From: an uncultured Prochlorococcus sp.
GTDB lineage: Bacteria > Cyanobacteriota > Cyanobacteriia > PCC-6307 > Cyanobiaceae
Direction: 5' to 3'
NCBI GenBank assembly: GCA_902574425.1
Contig: CACGNA010000010.1
Coordinates: forward strand, 1-36,136
Length of the DNA stretch: 36,136 nt
In this document: piece by piece, positions 7,462-16,790 of the stretch
Position numbering within the stretch: position 1 is the stretch's first letter
Layout of the letters: the number at the start of each line of letters is the position of its first letter
Made by a program: the position numbers and the translations under genes
Notes under the pieces: model-generated
The model's database searches: none
Seen by the model: the letters and a program-made list of their open reading frames with translations, nothing else
Told to the model about the DNA's origin: nothing

Positions 7462-8868
7462 ATGAATGAAAATAATCTTGAAACGGTTACAGCCTTATCT
7501 TCTGATTTAAGTACTCGAGAAAATATTACGATTCAACTTGAAGAATTGCTTGTAGCAGGAAATTATGATGAGGCAAAATTACTTTTAGAACCTTCCCAAC
7601 CTGTTGATATTGCAGATGCTATTGGAAGCCTTCCATTAATATTGCAGGCATTAGCATTTCGATTGTTAAAGAAAAATGAGGCAATTGAGGTTTATGAATA
7701 TTTAGATCCAATAGTTCAGCAAACTTTATTAGAAAGGCTTCGTTCAGGAGAAGTTTTAGAAATCGTTGAGAAAATGTCGCCTGATGATAGGGTTCAACTT
7801 TTTGACGAATTACCTGCAAAAGTTGTACGAAAATTTTTGTCTGCTCTTAGTCCAGGTGAAAGGAAAGTCACAGCTGAATTACTTGGATATGAGCCTGAAA
7901 CTGCTGGAAGATTAATGACAACTGAATTTATAGACCTTAAAGAGATGCAAACAGCAGCTGAGGCTCTTTCTTTAGTTAGAAAAAGGGCTCCATTTACAGA
8001 AACAATTTATAGTTTATATGTTACGGACAAGGAAAGACACTTGACGGGGATACTTTCTTTAAGAGACCTTGTAACTGCTGATCCTTCTAAGCCAATTGGG
8101 GATGTTATGACAAGAGATGTGGTGAATATTTCTACGAATACGAATCAAGAAGAGGTCGCAAGAGCAATACAAAGATATGATTTTCTAGCACTCCCAGTTG
8201 TTGATAAAGAAAAAAGACTTGTTGGGATAGTAACTGTCGATGATTTAATTGACGTCATAGAGCAAGAAGCAACAAGAGATATTTATGCGGCAGGCGCAGT
8301 TCAACCTGGAGATGAAGATGATTATTTTCAAAGTAGTTTGTTTACGATAGCTCGACGAAGAATTTTGTGGTTGTTAATTTTGGTTTTGGCAAATGGTTTG
8401 ACGACAAAAGTTATAGCGATGAATGATCAAATCTTAAAAGAAATAGTTTTACTAGCTGCATTCATTCCGCTGCTCATAGGTACTGGGGGAAATGTTGGCG
8501 CTCAAAGTTCAACGGTTATCATTAGAGGTTTAAGTACTCAAAAGTTGAAGTCTCTTGGTGCCATTAAAGCAGTAGTTAAGGAGGCAATCACAGGCGCTCT
8601 TTTAGGTGTTTTGATGATGCTAGTAGTTTTTCCCTTCGCTTGGTGGCAAGGGGAGGGTCCTTTAATAGCCTCTGCGGTAGGAATAAGTTTAATATCCATA
8701 ACGACTTTAGCTGCGACTACAGGGGCTATTCTCCCTTTGATGTTTGACAGAATGAGATTAGATCCAGCCTTAATGTCCTCTCCTTTCATAACTACTGTCA
8801 CTGATATTGCAGGTGTATTTATTTATCTAAGTACTGCAAAATGGTTATTAAGCTCTTCATTAATCTAA
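7462..8868 (+). CDS. mgtE: Magnesium transporter MgtE
   Basis: MgtE is a homodimeric Mg2+ channel gated by cytoplasmic Mg2+ binding. The 468 residues are in the expected order: an acidic helical N domain (about 30-135, with LPLILQALAFRLL and MSPDDRVQLFDELP repeats); two CBS domains (about 140-265, with GYEPETAGRLMTTEFI, DVMTRDVVNIST and VGIVTVDDLIDVIEQEA); a plug helix; and five membrane helices (about 290-465). The pore segment LIGTGGNVGAQSSTVIIRGL and the C-terminal DPALMSSPFITTVTDIAG with the ion-binding Asp are present. Length is normal. Its neighbours, two fluoride-channel genes, make this a short run of ion-handling genes, though no regulatory link is visible. Confidence 0.96.
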   Translation: MNENNLETVTALSSDLSTRENITIQLEELLVAGNYDEAKLLLEPSQPVDIADAIGSLPLILQALAFRLLKKNEAIEVYEYLDPIVQQTLLERLRSGEVLEIVEKMSPDDRVQLFDELPAKVVRKFLSALSPGERKVTAELLGYEPETAGRLMTTEFIDLKEMQTAAEALSLVRKRAPFTETIYSLYVTDKERHLTGILSLRDLVTADPSKPIGDVMTRDVVNISTNTNQEEVARAIQRYDFLALPVVDKEKRLVGIVTVDDLIDVIEQEATRDIYAAGAVQPGDEDDYFQSSLFTIARRRILWLLILVLANGLTTKVIAMNDQILKEIVLLAAFIPLLIGTGGNVGAQSSTVIIRGLSTQKLKSLGAIKAVVKEAITGALLGVLMMLVVFPFAWWQGEGPLIASAVGISLISITTLAATTGAILPLMFDRMRLDPALMSSPFITTVTDIAGVFIYLSTAKWLLSSSLI

Positions 8869-8935
8869 ATTCAGTAGGTATTTATTCTCATTTTTGTAAA
8901 AATGTGGATTTATTTGTTTAACTTTACATTTCTTA

Positions 8936-9970
8936 ATGGTATTGTTTACAAAACAACATTCAACTTTCATGTCTACTGAAACATTAAGTGAGAATAAATT
9001 AGTCACAATATCAAGTGTAAAAACTACTAACGATGTCGACCTTGTTAGATCTTATTTGAGGGATATAGGTAGAGTCCCGCTATTATCTCACGAGCAAGAA
9101 ATTACTCTTGGTAGGCAGGTCCAAGAATATATGCAAGTGGAAAGAGCAGAATTGGAAATTATTGAATTAACAGGAGAAAAGCCAAGTATTGAGGAATTAT
9201 CTAACAAATTAAACTTATCTACTTCCATAATAAAAAAAAGATTGAGAGCTGGACAGAGGGCCAAAGAAAGAATGGTTGCAGCTAATTTAAGGTTGGTAGT
9301 AAGTGTTGCAAAAAAATATACTAAAAGAAATATGGAATTATTAGATTTAATACAGGAGGGAACAATAGGTTTGGTAAGAGGAGTAGAAAAATTTGATCCA
9401 GCTAGAGGCTACAAGTTTTCAACATATGCATACTGGTGGATTAGACAAGGTATTACTAGAGCAATTGCTGAAAAAAGTAGGGCAATAAGGCTACCAATTC
9501 ACATAACTGAAATGTTGAATAAGCTTAAAAAAGGTCAAAGAGAGTTAAGTCAAGAAATGTCTAGAACTCCAACAGTAAGTGAACTTGCGAAATACGTAGA
9601 GCTTCCTGAAGAAGATGTTAAAGATTTGATGTGCAAAGCTGGGCAGCCAGTTAGTCTTGAAACAAAAGTTGGTGATGGTGAAGATACTGTATTACTGGAT
9701 TTATTAGCAGGCGGTGAGGATTTGCCAGACGAACAAATAGAGATGGATTGTATGAGAGGCGATCTTCATTCTCTTTTGCATCAATTACCAGATTTGCAAT
9801 GTAGAGTTTTAAGAATGAGATACGGGATGGATGGTGATGAGCCAATGTCTCTTACAGGAATAGGGAGGGTACTAGGGATCAGTAGAGATCGAGTAAGAAA
9901 TTTAGAACGAGATGGATTAAGAGGTTTGAGAAGACTTAGTGAAAATGTAGAAGCTTATTTTGTTTCCTGA
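8936..9970 (+). CDS. Group 2 (non-essential, SigA-like) RNA polymerase sigma factor
   Basis: This is a sigma-70 protein of cyanobacterial group 2, which redirects RNA polymerase under stress or changing light. It opens with DLVRSYLRDIGRVPLLSHEQEITLGRQVQ (region 1.2). Region 2 follows, with MVAANLRLVVSVAKKY and the core-binding and -10 melting segment LLDLIQEGTIGLVRGVEKFD..FSTYAYWWIRQ. Region 3 is IHITEMLNKLKKGQREL. Region 4 (DLQCRVLRMRYGM..SLTGIGRVLGISRDRVRNLERDGLRGLRRL) reads the -35 element. The long acidic region 1.1 of the primary sigma is missing, and length (344) fits group 2. Two starts compete: ATG 8936 and ATG 8969 (MSTETLSEN); the second may be the true one because residues 1-11 look unconserved. 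The 3' end overlaps the opposing hydrolase by 16 bp. Confidence 0.93.
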   Translation: MVLFTKQHSTFMSTETLSENKLVTISSVKTTNDVDLVRSYLRDIGRVPLLSHEQEITLGRQVQEYMQVERAELEIIELTGEKPSIEELSNKLNLSTSIIKKRLRAGQRAKERMVAANLRLVVSVAKKYTKRNMELLDLIQEGTIGLVRGVEKFDPARGYKFSTYAYWWIRQGITRAIAEKSRAIRLPIHITEMLNKLKKGQRELSQEMSRTPTVSELAKYVELPEEDVKDLMCKAGQPVSLETKVGDGEDTVLLDLLAGGEDLPDEQIEMDCMRGDLHSLLHQLPDLQCRVLRMRYGMDGDEPMSLTGIGRVLGISRDRVRNLERDGLRGLRRLSENVEAYFVS

Positions 9971-10869
9971 AGAAATTCACATATGAACTTATTTGTTTCT
10001 TCAGGTGCTTCATCATGAGGACAATGGCCAGCACCTTGAATAATATCTAATCTTTTAATATTACTGAACTTTTTCTTCCACTCTTTTGCTTCATTTAATG
10101 ATTCCCAAGGATCTTTTTCTCCCCAAATTAATTGGATTGGAGTATTAACCTTACGGAAAAGGTCTGTAGCAAGATAGTCGTCAAATAAGTTAATAAAACC
10201 ACGAAATGCTTCTTTAGAGTTTGTCCTTTGAGAGGGTTGATATAGTATTTCAATTAATTCCTCATCGATATTTTTTCCTGAGGGGTAAGCTTGTTCAAGT
10301 ATTTTCTTTATCACTTTTGGATTAGCAGCTCTTGTAAACAATGTATTACTAATTACTCTTTGTCTGACTATCGTTTTAAGGACGGGTCTAAGTAGATTCA
10401 TTAAGATGTCACTTTTTTTTAAACGTTTATCATCCATAGTTCTTTGTGCACAATCAATCAAAATGACACCTTTGCAATTATCTTTGAGGATCTCAGCAGC
10501 TTTTAATGCAATAACACCACCAATTGAATTCCCTACCAAGTAAACAGGAGATTTTATTACCTCTTCACAAAATGTAGATATTTGATTACCCCATAAGTTA
10601 AATGAATATTTAATTGAGTTTTCTTTATCAGGTTCGTAATTTAATAAAGCACTAGGCTGACTGCTTTTCCCAAATCCTAATAAGTCAATTGCGTAGCAGT
10701 TAGAAAATTTACCGAGAAAATCTTGATTATGTCTCCAATGGTTTTTTGATGCCCCAAATCCATGAACTAATAAAATTTTAATATTTTTTTCAGAAGTAGA
10801 TTCTTTTGATAAAGACCAAGAAATTTCCCAATTTTTCCACTTCCAAGTTTCAGATTTATTTAAGGACAC
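9955..10869 (-). CDS. Alpha/beta-hydrolase fold protein
   Basis: The 304-residue protein has the alpha/beta-hydrolase core: LLVHGFGASKNHWRHN near the oxyanion hole (about 33-48), YLVGNSIGGVIALKAAE with the nucleophile elbow G-N-S-I-G, an acidic residue in IQLIWGEKDPWESL, and the catalytic His in IQGAGHCPHDEAPE. The triad Ser-Asp-His is therefore complete. A helical lid region lies between about 150 and 225. There is no signal peptide, so it is cytoplasmic. Cyanobacteria carry several such genes; candidate roles include esterase, lipase or chlorophyll/phytol-related hydrolysis, but the sequence does not decide. It converges with the sigma-factor gene and is divergent from the PfkB kinase across 89 bp. 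Confidence 0.88.
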   Translation of the reverse strand: MSLNKSETWKWKNWEISWSLSKESTSEKNIKILLVHGFGASKNHWRHNQDFLGKFSNCYAIDLLGFGKSSQPSALLNYEPDKENSIKYSFNLWGNQISTFCEEVIKSPVYLVGNSIGGVIALKAAEILKDNCKGVILIDCAQRTMDDKRLKKSDILMNLLRPVLKTIVRQRVISNTLFTRAANPKVIKKILEQAYPSGKNIDEELIEILYQPSQRTNSKEAFRGFINLFDDYLATDLFRKVNTPIQLIWGEKDPWESLNEAKEWKKKFSNIKRLDIIQGAGHCPHDEAPEETNKFICEFLQETK

Positions 10870-10930
10870 TATGAATATGCTTTTAATTAAACTTTAATTC
10901 AAAAAAAAATTATTCGTTTTTAATAAATTA

Positions 10931-10944
10931 TTCTTAATTAAGAA
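10931..10944. repeat. Perfect 14-bp palindrome upstream of the PfkB kinase
   Basis: TTCTTAATTAAGAA is a perfect palindrome whose right end is 14 bases before the kinase ATG at 10959. It lies in the 89 bp divergent spacer with the hydrolase. It could be an operator site for a dimeric regulator, or chance in AT-rich DNA. Confidence 0.35.
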
Positions 10945-10958
10945 AAAGTGTTCATTTT

Positions 10959-11957
10959 ATGAAAAAGAAAAAGGTAATATGTATTGGAGAGGCTTTAATA
11001 GACAGAATCAGAAATAAGTCAAATCAAGGATTTACAGATTTTTTGGGTGGTGCGCCGGCTAATGTTGCTTGTGCATTAAGAAAATTAAAAATAGATTCAA
11101 CATTTATAGGAAGTTTGGGTAGTGATGATTATGGAAAAAAATTCATTACGCAATTTAATGAATTGGACGTTAATTTAGATTTCTTGCAATTAGATAATGA
11201 TTCATCTACTCGCGTGGTTAATGTAGATAGAGATCAATTTGGAGATCGTTTTTTTTCAGGCTTTGAGGAAAGTTCTAATTCACGCTTTGCAGACGAAGTT
11301 CTTAGTAAGAAATTAATCGAAAAAGAAATTTTAAATTTGGAGAAATCTTTTCTAGAAACAAAATATTTGGTTACGGGAACGATCTTATTATCATCTCCAA
11401 TATCAGCAGAGACTATTTTTTTTCTTCTTGAACAGGCTAAAAAATTTGAAGTCAAAATAGTTATTGATTTGAATTGGAGAGAGGTCTTTTGGGATCACTC
11501 AAGTTTTTCATCAGAAATTAGTAAATGCGAGAGAGTTAATTTAATCAAGAAATTTTTAAATCATGCAAATGTTTTAAAACTTGCAAAAGAAGAAGCAACT
11601 TTGTTTTTTGAGGATGAAAATCCCTTGCTAATATCGCAAAAATTGTCTAATAGACCAGATGTAATAATAACTGATGGGAAAAACCCTGTTGCATGGTATA
11701 TCAATGGATTGCAGGGAATTACCGAAACTCCTACTTCACAAAAAATTGTTGATACAACTGGCGCAGGCGATGCTTTTTTAGCTGGCTTAATTTCAAAATT
11801 AATTGCCTCTGGCTATCCTTCAAATGAACTAGAGATAGAAGATTGCATTAAGTTCGCAGGTGTTTGTGGATTATTGACTTGTCTTGGTGAAGGCGCCATC
11901 GAGCAACAGCCATATTATGAGAAGGTTAATAAATTTTTGGGATCTCTTATTTCGTAG
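10959..11957 (+). CDS. PfkB-family carbohydrate kinase (fructokinase-like)
   Basis: PfkB/ribokinase-family enzymes phosphorylate sugars or related compounds with ATP. The 332-residue protein starts KKKKVICIGEALIDRI. The first signature follows as FLGGAPANVACALRKL (about 28-43), with GSLGSDDYGKKF (about 54-65). The second signature, TTGAGDAFLAGL (about 266-277), contains the GAGD anion hole and catalytic Asp. KVVIDLNWRE-type strands and LKLAKEEATLFF match fructokinase relatives more than ribokinase. Substrate is best guessed as fructose or a similar hexose; this is inference. The last 43 bp overlap the 3' end of tsaE on the other strand. The frame is intact to its TAG. Confidence 0.9.
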   Translation: MKKKKVICIGEALIDRIRNKSNQGFTDFLGGAPANVACALRKLKIDSTFIGSLGSDDYGKKFITQFNELDVNLDFLQLDNDSSTRVVNVDRDQFGDRFFSGFEESSNSRFADEVLSKKLIEKEILNLEKSFLETKYLVTGTILLSSPISAETIFFLLEQAKKFEVKIVIDLNWREVFWDHSSFSSEISKCERVNLIKKFLNHANVLKLAKEEATLFFEDENPLLISQKLSNRPDVIITDGKNPVAWYINGLQGITETPTSQKIVDTTGAGDAFLAGLISKLIASGYPSNELEIEDCIKFAGVCGLLTCLGEGAIEQQPYYEKVNKFLGSLIS

Positions 11958-12364
11958 TTTCTTCCATAGTTTTTTGCGTAACTAATTTCTATTTTCCAGA
12001 AATTATCAAGAACTGGTTCTATTAATTCTGGCCATTCAATAACTAAAATAGCGTTTCTTTGTATTGCCTCTTCTTCTTCTGAAAAAAAAACTTCTTTTGC
12101 TGAAGAAATATTTTCTAACCTGTATAAATCAAGGTGAATTAGTGGAATTTTTCCGGAGTTATAGTGATGTGATAAAGCAAATGTAGGGCTTGTAATGTCC
12201 TCAGAGATTGATAAGCCTTTAGCAATCCCTTGCACAAATGAAGTTTTCCCAGCCCCTATTGGACCCTGTAATAAAACAATTGATTGAGGATTTAATTTGT
12301 GTGAGAGTTTTTTTCCTAAATTTAAAGTCTCTTTTAAATTCTCAATAAACACAAAATTACACAA
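11915..12364 (-). CDS. tsaE: tRNA threonylcarbamoyladenosine biosynthesis ATPase TsaE
   Basis: TsaE (YjeE) is the ATPase that supports TsaB-TsaD in making t6A37 on ANN-decoding tRNAs. The 149-residue product has the Walker A loop GPIGAGKTSFVQG (Lys40), followed by TSPTFALSHHY and LIHLDLYRLE, the Walker-B-like segment of this family. ILVIEWPELI is the conserved late motif (EWPE). Size is normal. The gene converges with and overlaps the PfkB kinase by 43 bp. It is divergent from ahcY across only 39 bp. Another t6A or A37 gene in the window is miaA, but it is not adjacent. Confidence 0.95.
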   Translation of the reverse strand: MCNFVFIENLKETLNLGKKLSHKLNPQSIVLLQGPIGAGKTSFVQGIAKGLSISEDITSPTFALSHHYNSGKIPLIHLDLYRLENISSAKEVFFSEEEEAIQRNAILVIEWPELIEPVLDNFWKIEISYAKNYGRNYEIRDPKNLLTFS

Positions 12365-12403
12365 AAATCATTTATAGTTTAATAGAAAAAGTATTTACTA
12401 GAA

Positions 12404-13822
12404 ATGGTTATCGCAAATTCAGTTAAAAACTCTATACCAAATTATGTAATTGCCGATATCTATTTATCAGATTTTGGTCGTAAAGAAATTAAAATTGCCG
12501 AAACAGAAATGCCTGGATTAATGGCACTTAGAGATAAATATCAATCTGAAAAGCCACTCAAAGGTGCAAAAATAGCTGGAAGTTTACATATGACTATTCA
12601 GACGGCAGTCTTAATAGAAACTCTTGTTGATCTTGGTGCAGAAGTGAAATGGGCTTCATGCAATATTTTTTCAACTCAAGATCATGCTGCTGCAGCTATC
12701 GCAGATCAAGGAATTTCTGTATATGCAAAAAAAGGTGAGACTCTTGATGAATATTGGCAATATACCCACTATATTCTTGATTGGGGTTCAGACTCGCCAA
12801 ATATGATTCTTGATGATGGGGGAGATGCAACTGGTTTATTGATACTCGGTAGTAAAGCAGAAAAAGATTTATCTGTTTTAGATAATCCCGGTAATGAAGA
12901 AGAAATTGCTTTATTCAATTCTATTAAGTCTAAGTTGGCAAATGATAGTGACTTCTATTCTAGAATTAAAAGTAACATTATTGGTGTCACTGAAGAAACT
13001 ACTACTGGAGTTGCAAGACTTTATCAACTGCAAAAGGAAAATGCTTTACCTTTCCCTGCTATCAACGTTAATGATTCAGTAACTAAGAGCAAATTTGATA
13101 ATTTATATGGCTGCCGAGAATCTCTAGTTGACAGCATAAAGCGTGCCACTGATGTGATGATTGCCGGCAAGGTTGCTTTAGTAATGGGTTTTGGAGATGT
13201 AGGTAAAGGTTCAGCACAGTCATTAAGAGGACTTGGTGCAATTGTAAAAGTTGCGGAAGTTGATCCAATTTGTGCTCTTCAAGCGGCAATGGAAGGTTTT
13301 AGCGTTGTTACGTTAGACGATGTTGTGGAAGATATAGATATATTTGTTACAGCAACTGGGAACTATCAGGTAATTACAAACGCAAATCTCGTCAAGATGA
13401 AAGATGAGGCCATAGTTTGTAATATCGGCCATTTCGATAATGAAATTGATGTGGCTTCATTGAAAGATTATCCATGGGACAACATTAAGCCGCAGGTTGA
13501 TCACATAACTTTGCCAAGTGGCAATAAAATAATCCTTTTAGCTGAAGGTAGATTAGTTAACTTAGGTTGTGCCACTGGACATCCAAGTTTTGTTATGAGT
13601 AATTCTTTTACTAATCAAGTACTAGCTCAAATTGAACTTTTCAATAAGTCAGAACAATATGCTAAGGAGGTTTATGTTTTACCAAAACATTTAGATGAAA
13701 TGGTAGCTAGATTACATCTTGATAAAATTGGAGCAAAATTAACAAAATTAACTAAGGAACAAGCTGACTACATTAATGTCTCTGTTGAAGGACCTTATAA
13801 ACCAGAGTTCTATAGATACTAA
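12404..13822 (+). CDS. ahcY: S-adenosylhomocysteine hydrolase
   Basis: AhcY splits S-adenosylhomocysteine into adenosine and homocysteine, which pulls SAM-dependent methylation forward. The 472 residues include [17 protein letters not shown] and [20 protein letters not shown] in the substrate domain. [20 protein letters not shown] and the NAD-binding [25 protein letters not shown] (about 250-275) follow. The C-terminal end KPEFYRY (Lys/Tyr) contacts NAD of the partner subunit in the tetramer. Length fits the longer bacterial/cyanobacterial form with the extra ~40-residue segment. The start is the ATG at 12404, 39 bp from divergent tsaE. DedA begins 2 bp after the stop. Confidence 0.98.
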   Translation: MVIANSVKNSIPNYVIADIYLSDFGRKEIKIAETEMPGLMALRDKYQSEKPLKGAKIAGSLHMTIQTAVLIETLVDLGAEVKWASCNIFSTQDHAAAAIADQGISVYAKKGETLDEYWQYTHYILDWGSDSPNMILDDGGDATGLLILGSKAEKDLSVLDNPGNEEEIALFNSIKSKLANDSDFYSRIKSNIIGVTEETTTGVARLYQLQKENALPFPAINVNDSVTKSKFDNLYGCRESLVDSIKRATDVMIAGKVALVMGFGDVGKGSAQSLRGLGAIVKVAEVDPICALQAAMEGFSVVTLDDVVEDIDIFVTATGNYQVITNANLVKMKDEAIVCNIGHFDNEIDVASLKDYPWDNIKPQVDHITLPSGNKIILLAEGRLVNLGCATGHPSFVMSNSFTNQVLAQIELFNKSEQYAKEVYVLPKHLDEMVARLHLDKIGAKLTKLTKEQADYINVSVEGPYKPEFYRY

Positions 13823-13824
13823 GT

Positions 13825-14484
13825 TTGAGTTTGATTTTTATAGATTTTCTTACTTCAATCCCAGACTATATTAGTTTGGCTGTTGAAAAGAATTCAATAA
13901 TCGCATACCTTACTATTTGTTTGGCTATGTTTTTAGAAAATATAATACCTCCAATTCCTTCGGAAATAATAATGCCATTAGGAGGTTTTTTCGTTTATCA
14001 ACAAAAATTAAATTTCTATATTTTAGTTTTTTGGGGATTACTTGGTACTATTTTAGGATCATTGCCTTGGTACTATTTAGGTAGATTAGTAAATGAAAAA
14101 AGACTTTCATATTTTTTAGATAAAAAAGGAAAATATTTGGGTATTTCTTCTAATGATTTAAGTAAAAGTAAAAGGTGGTTTGATAAATACGGAGTCTCTT
14201 TAGTTTTTTGGGGCAGATTAGTACCAGGTATAAGAACTTTAATTTCAGTTCCCGCTGGCATAGAACTTATGCCATTAAGAAAATTTTTGATTTGGACTAC
14301 ATTTGGGAGCCTGATATGGGTAGCACTTCTCACTTATGCAGGTTATTTATTTGGTGAAAATTATCTAATTATTGAAACTTATTTAGATCAAATCAAATAT
14401 GTTGTGAAGCCAATTTTAATTTTAATTTTCTTATATTTTTTAATAAAAATACTTATTAGATTTATTAAAAAAATTCAAGCCTAA
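13825..14484 (+). CDS. DedA-family membrane protein
   Basis: DedA/SNARE-associated family proteins are inner-membrane proteins; members flip undecaprenyl phosphate or other lipids and support membrane homeostasis. The 219-residue protein has the family's marks: FLENIIPPIPSEIIMPLGGFF (acidic Glu in the first re-entrant helix) and FWGRLVPGIRTLISVPAGIELMPLRKF (conserved Arg residues). Further membrane helices lie at about 60-85, 150-172 and 190-212. The start is a TTG 2 bp after the ahcY stop, so it is probably cotranscribed. The last 4 bases overlap the 3' end of ssb on the other strand. The lipid handled cannot be told from sequence. Confidence 0.9.
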   Translation: MSLIFIDFLTSIPDYISLAVEKNSIIAYLTICLAMFLENIIPPIPSEIIMPLGGFFVYQQKLNFYILVFWGLLGTILGSLPWYYLGRLVNEKRLSYFLDKKGKYLGISSNDLSKSKRWFDKYGVSLVFWGRLVPGIRTLISVPAGIELMPLRKFLIWTTFGSLIWVALLTYAGYLFGENYLIIETYLDQIKYVVKPILILIFLYFLIKILIRFIKKIQA

Positions 14485-14852
14485 AAAGGTATTTCACTAG
14501 AATTACTGTTGTTAGAGTATTGGTTATTTTCAGACTCTTTTCGAGAGCTTAGCAAGTTTAATCTATCTACTCTAATAACTGGTTTGTATCTATCTTCACC
14601 AGTATTTTTATCTTTCCAACTATCAATTTTAAAGCTTCCTGTAATTCCAATTAAAGATCCTTTTTTAACGTAATCTGCTGCTACTTGGGCTTGTTTGCCC
14701 CATATTTCTAAATTAAACCAGTCCGGCTCTTCATCTCTGCTTCTTCTGTTCACTGCAAGAGTGAAATTAGCTACGATACTACCAGATTCGAAATATCTAA
14801 CATCTGGTTCTCTACCAGCTCTGCCTACAAGGTTGATAGTGTTAATTTCCAT
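14481..14852 (-). CDS. ssb: Single-stranded DNA-binding protein
   Basis: SSB coats single-stranded DNA in replication, recombination and repair. The 123 residues form one OB fold: INTINLVGRAGREPDVRYFESG, NFTLAVNRRSRDEEPDWFNLEIWGKQAQVAADYVKKG and SLIGITGSFKIDSW. A short polar linker with Ser and Asn follows and ends in SEIPF. The terminal IPF keeps the acidic-hydrophobic idea of the SSB tail that recruits partners, though it has only one acidic residue where E. coli has DDDIPF. The protein is short, as in other cyanobacteria. It converges with dedA and is divergent from mreB across 131 bp. Confidence 0.95.
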   Translation of the reverse strand: MEINTINLVGRAGREPDVRYFESGSIVANFTLAVNRRSRDEEPDWFNLEIWGKQAQVAADYVKKGSLIGITGSFKIDSWKDKNTGEDRYKPVIRVDRLNLLSSRKESENNQYSNNSNSSEIPF

Positions 14853-14983
14853 AATTATTTTTTTTTAATACTACTCATTTTTTTAGGTTCTGCTAAAGTT
14901 TTGCGTGCTATTCATAACTAAACGAGAGAATTTTGAGAGCTTAGCAAAAAATAGATATATTATTTAAAAAAAGAATTCTTATT

Positions 14984-16036
14984 GTGATTTTTAACAGATT
15001 TAAATTTTCTAGAGATATTGGCATAGATTTGGGAACTGCCAATACTCTTATACATGTATCAGGGAAGGGAGTTGTTTTACAAGAGCCTTCAGTGGTAGCG
15101 ATTGATTTAGAGGAAGGTGTCCCATTGGCTGTTGGTAAAGAAGCAAAGTTAATGCTTGGCAGAACACCTGGCAATATAAGAGCTGTAAGACCACTAAGAG
15201 ATGGGGTTATCGCAGATTTTGATGCTGCAGAGCAAATGATAAAAACATTTATTCAGAAATGTAACGAAGGTAAGGGTATAGTAGCCCCCAGAATAGTTAT
15301 TGGTATTCCAAGTGGAGTGACCAGTGTTGAGCGAAGAGCAGTAAGAGAAGCTGGATTAGCTGGAGCTAGAGAAGTTTACTTAATTGATGAACCTGTTGCA
15401 GCAGCAATTGGAGCATCATTACCAGTAACTGAGCCAATTGGAACCATGATTGTTGATATTGGTGGTGGGACTACCGAGGTTGCAGTATTAAGTTTAGGTG
15501 GAACTGTATTAAGTGAATCTGTGCGAATAGCTGGCGACGAAATAAATGAATCAATTGCCTTATATCTTAAAAAAGTTCATAATTTAGTTGTTGGAGAGAG
15601 AACTGCAGAAGATATTAAGATTAAAATAGGATCTGCATTTCCAGATGATGATTTTGATAAAACTACTTTAGAAGTTAGAGGTTTACATCTTTTGTCTGGT
15701 CTACCTAGGTCAGTAACCTTGACATCAGGAGAAATTAGAGAAGCTATGGCTGATACACTTAGCAAAATAGTTGAAGCTGTAAAAAGAACTTTAGAGAGAA
15801 CTCCCCCTGAACTTGCGGCAGATATTGTTGATAGGGGTATTATGCTTGCAGGAGGTGGAGCTTTAGTAAGAGGCATTAATGATTTATTGAGCGATGAAAC
15901 GGGAATTTTTACTCACATAGCAGAAAACCCACTGCTATGCGTAGTTCATGGTTGTGGGCAGGTGTTGGATGATTTTAAAACACTTAAAAGAGTTGTTGAC
16001 ACTCCAGAGTTTATAAGGAACGCGATAAGAGATTAA
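14984..16036 (+). CDS. mreB: Rod-shape actin homologue MreB
   Basis: MreB is a bacterial actin that polymerises under the membrane and guides lateral peptidoglycan synthesis. The 350-residue product begins [19 protein letters not shown] (phosphate-1 loop), with EPSVVAID and [22 protein letters not shown]. The phosphate-2 segment is [21 protein letters not shown], and the adenosine motif is [14 protein letters not shown]. The start is GTG at 14984; a TATATT box at 14956-14961 sits at a sensible distance upstream. It heads mreB-mreC-mreD with 4 bp to mreC. Confidence 0.98.
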   Translation: MIFNRFKFSRDIGIDLGTANTLIHVSGKGVVLQEPSVVAIDLEEGVPLAVGKEAKLMLGRTPGNIRAVRPLRDGVIADFDAAEQMIKTFIQKCNEGKGIVAPRIVIGIPSGVTSVERRAVREAGLAGAREVYLIDEPVAAAIGASLPVTEPIGTMIVDIGGGTTEVAVLSLGGTVLSESVRIAGDEINESIALYLKKVHNLVVGERTAEDIKIKIGSAFPDDDFDKTTLEVRGLHLLSGLPRSVTLTSGEIREAMADTLSKIVEAVKRTLERTPPELAADIVDRGIMLAGGGALVRGINDLLSDETGIFTHIAENPLLCVVHGCGQVLDDFKTLKRVVDTPEFIRNAIRD

Positions 16037-16040
16037 TACT

Positions 16041-16790
16041 ATGTTAGATATCCGACGAATTTCTAATAGTCGTTGGTGGCATAAAAAGAAAAACTGGATA
16101 ATCTTTGGAATTTTTTTATTTTTATGTTTTGTAAGGATATCAAAAGGATCTATTTATAAGGATTTTTATTATTTTATTTCAAAGCCTTTTTGGCCTGGTC
16201 AATTTCAAAAAGAAGTTATTCTTAAGAGTATAGACCAAGAAAATTTAATAAACTTAAATCTTCTTAAAAAGGATAATATAAGATTGCGGAGAATTTTATC
16301 TCTCCAAGAATCATCTAATAATGATAATGTTTCAGCTGCAGTTATTTCGAGAAAAACAGGTAGTTGGTGGAGACAAATAATAATAAACAAAGGTTCAAAA
16401 GATGGAGTGCAAATTGGTAGTACTGTTATTGGTCCTGGAGGATTATTAGGAAGAGTAAACGATACTTCTTTATTTACTTCGTCGGTAAGATTATTAACCT
16501 CACCAGAAAGTAAGTTAGGAGTATGGGTTGACAGAGCTCAAATTAATGGATTACTTGTCGGTTTAGGAGATGATTATCCGCGCTTAATACTTTATTCAAA
16601 AGATGCTGATATAAAAGTAGGAGATTTCGTTTCATCTTCTCCTGCTAGTACTTTATTACCTCCAAATATCCCTATTGGTGTTGTCCAATCTGTAGATGAG
16701 CCATTTAAAGCAACAAAAACGGCAAAAATTTCACTTTTGGCAAAACCTCACGCAATTGATTGGGTGCAAATTTTAAAAGTCAAAATTTAA
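16041..16790 (+). CDS. mreC: Rod-shape-determining protein MreC
   Basis: MreC links MreB filaments to the periplasmic peptidoglycan machinery. The 249 residues have a short cytoplasmic start, one membrane helix (about 19-35, IIFGIFLFLCFVRISKG), a coiled-coil stretch (about 60-85) and the beta-rich periplasmic domain. Recognisable parts are WWRQIIINKGSKDGVQIGSTVIGPGGLLGRV, VRLLTSPESKLGVWVDR and GDFVSSSPASTLLPPNIPIGVV, all typical of MreC. It follows mreB after 4 bp, and its stop overlaps the mreD start by one base (TAATG). Confidence 0.95.
   Translation: MLDIRRISNSRWWHKKKNWIIFGIFLFLCFVRISKGSIYKDFYYFISKPFWPGQFQKEVILKSIDQENLINLNLLKKDNIRLRRILSLQESSNNDNVSAAVISRKTGSWWRQIIINKGSKDGVQIGSTVIGPGGLLGRVNDTSLFTSSVRLLTSPESKLGVWVDRAQINGLLVGLGDDYPRLILYSKDADIKVGDFVSSSPASTLLPPNIPIGVVQSVDEPFKATKTAKISLLAKPHAIDWVQILKVKI

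Noticed and set aside
16760-16789. Longer mreD start inside mreC
   Set aside because: The ATG at 16790 overlaps the mreC stop in the usual way and gives a normal MreD N-terminus.
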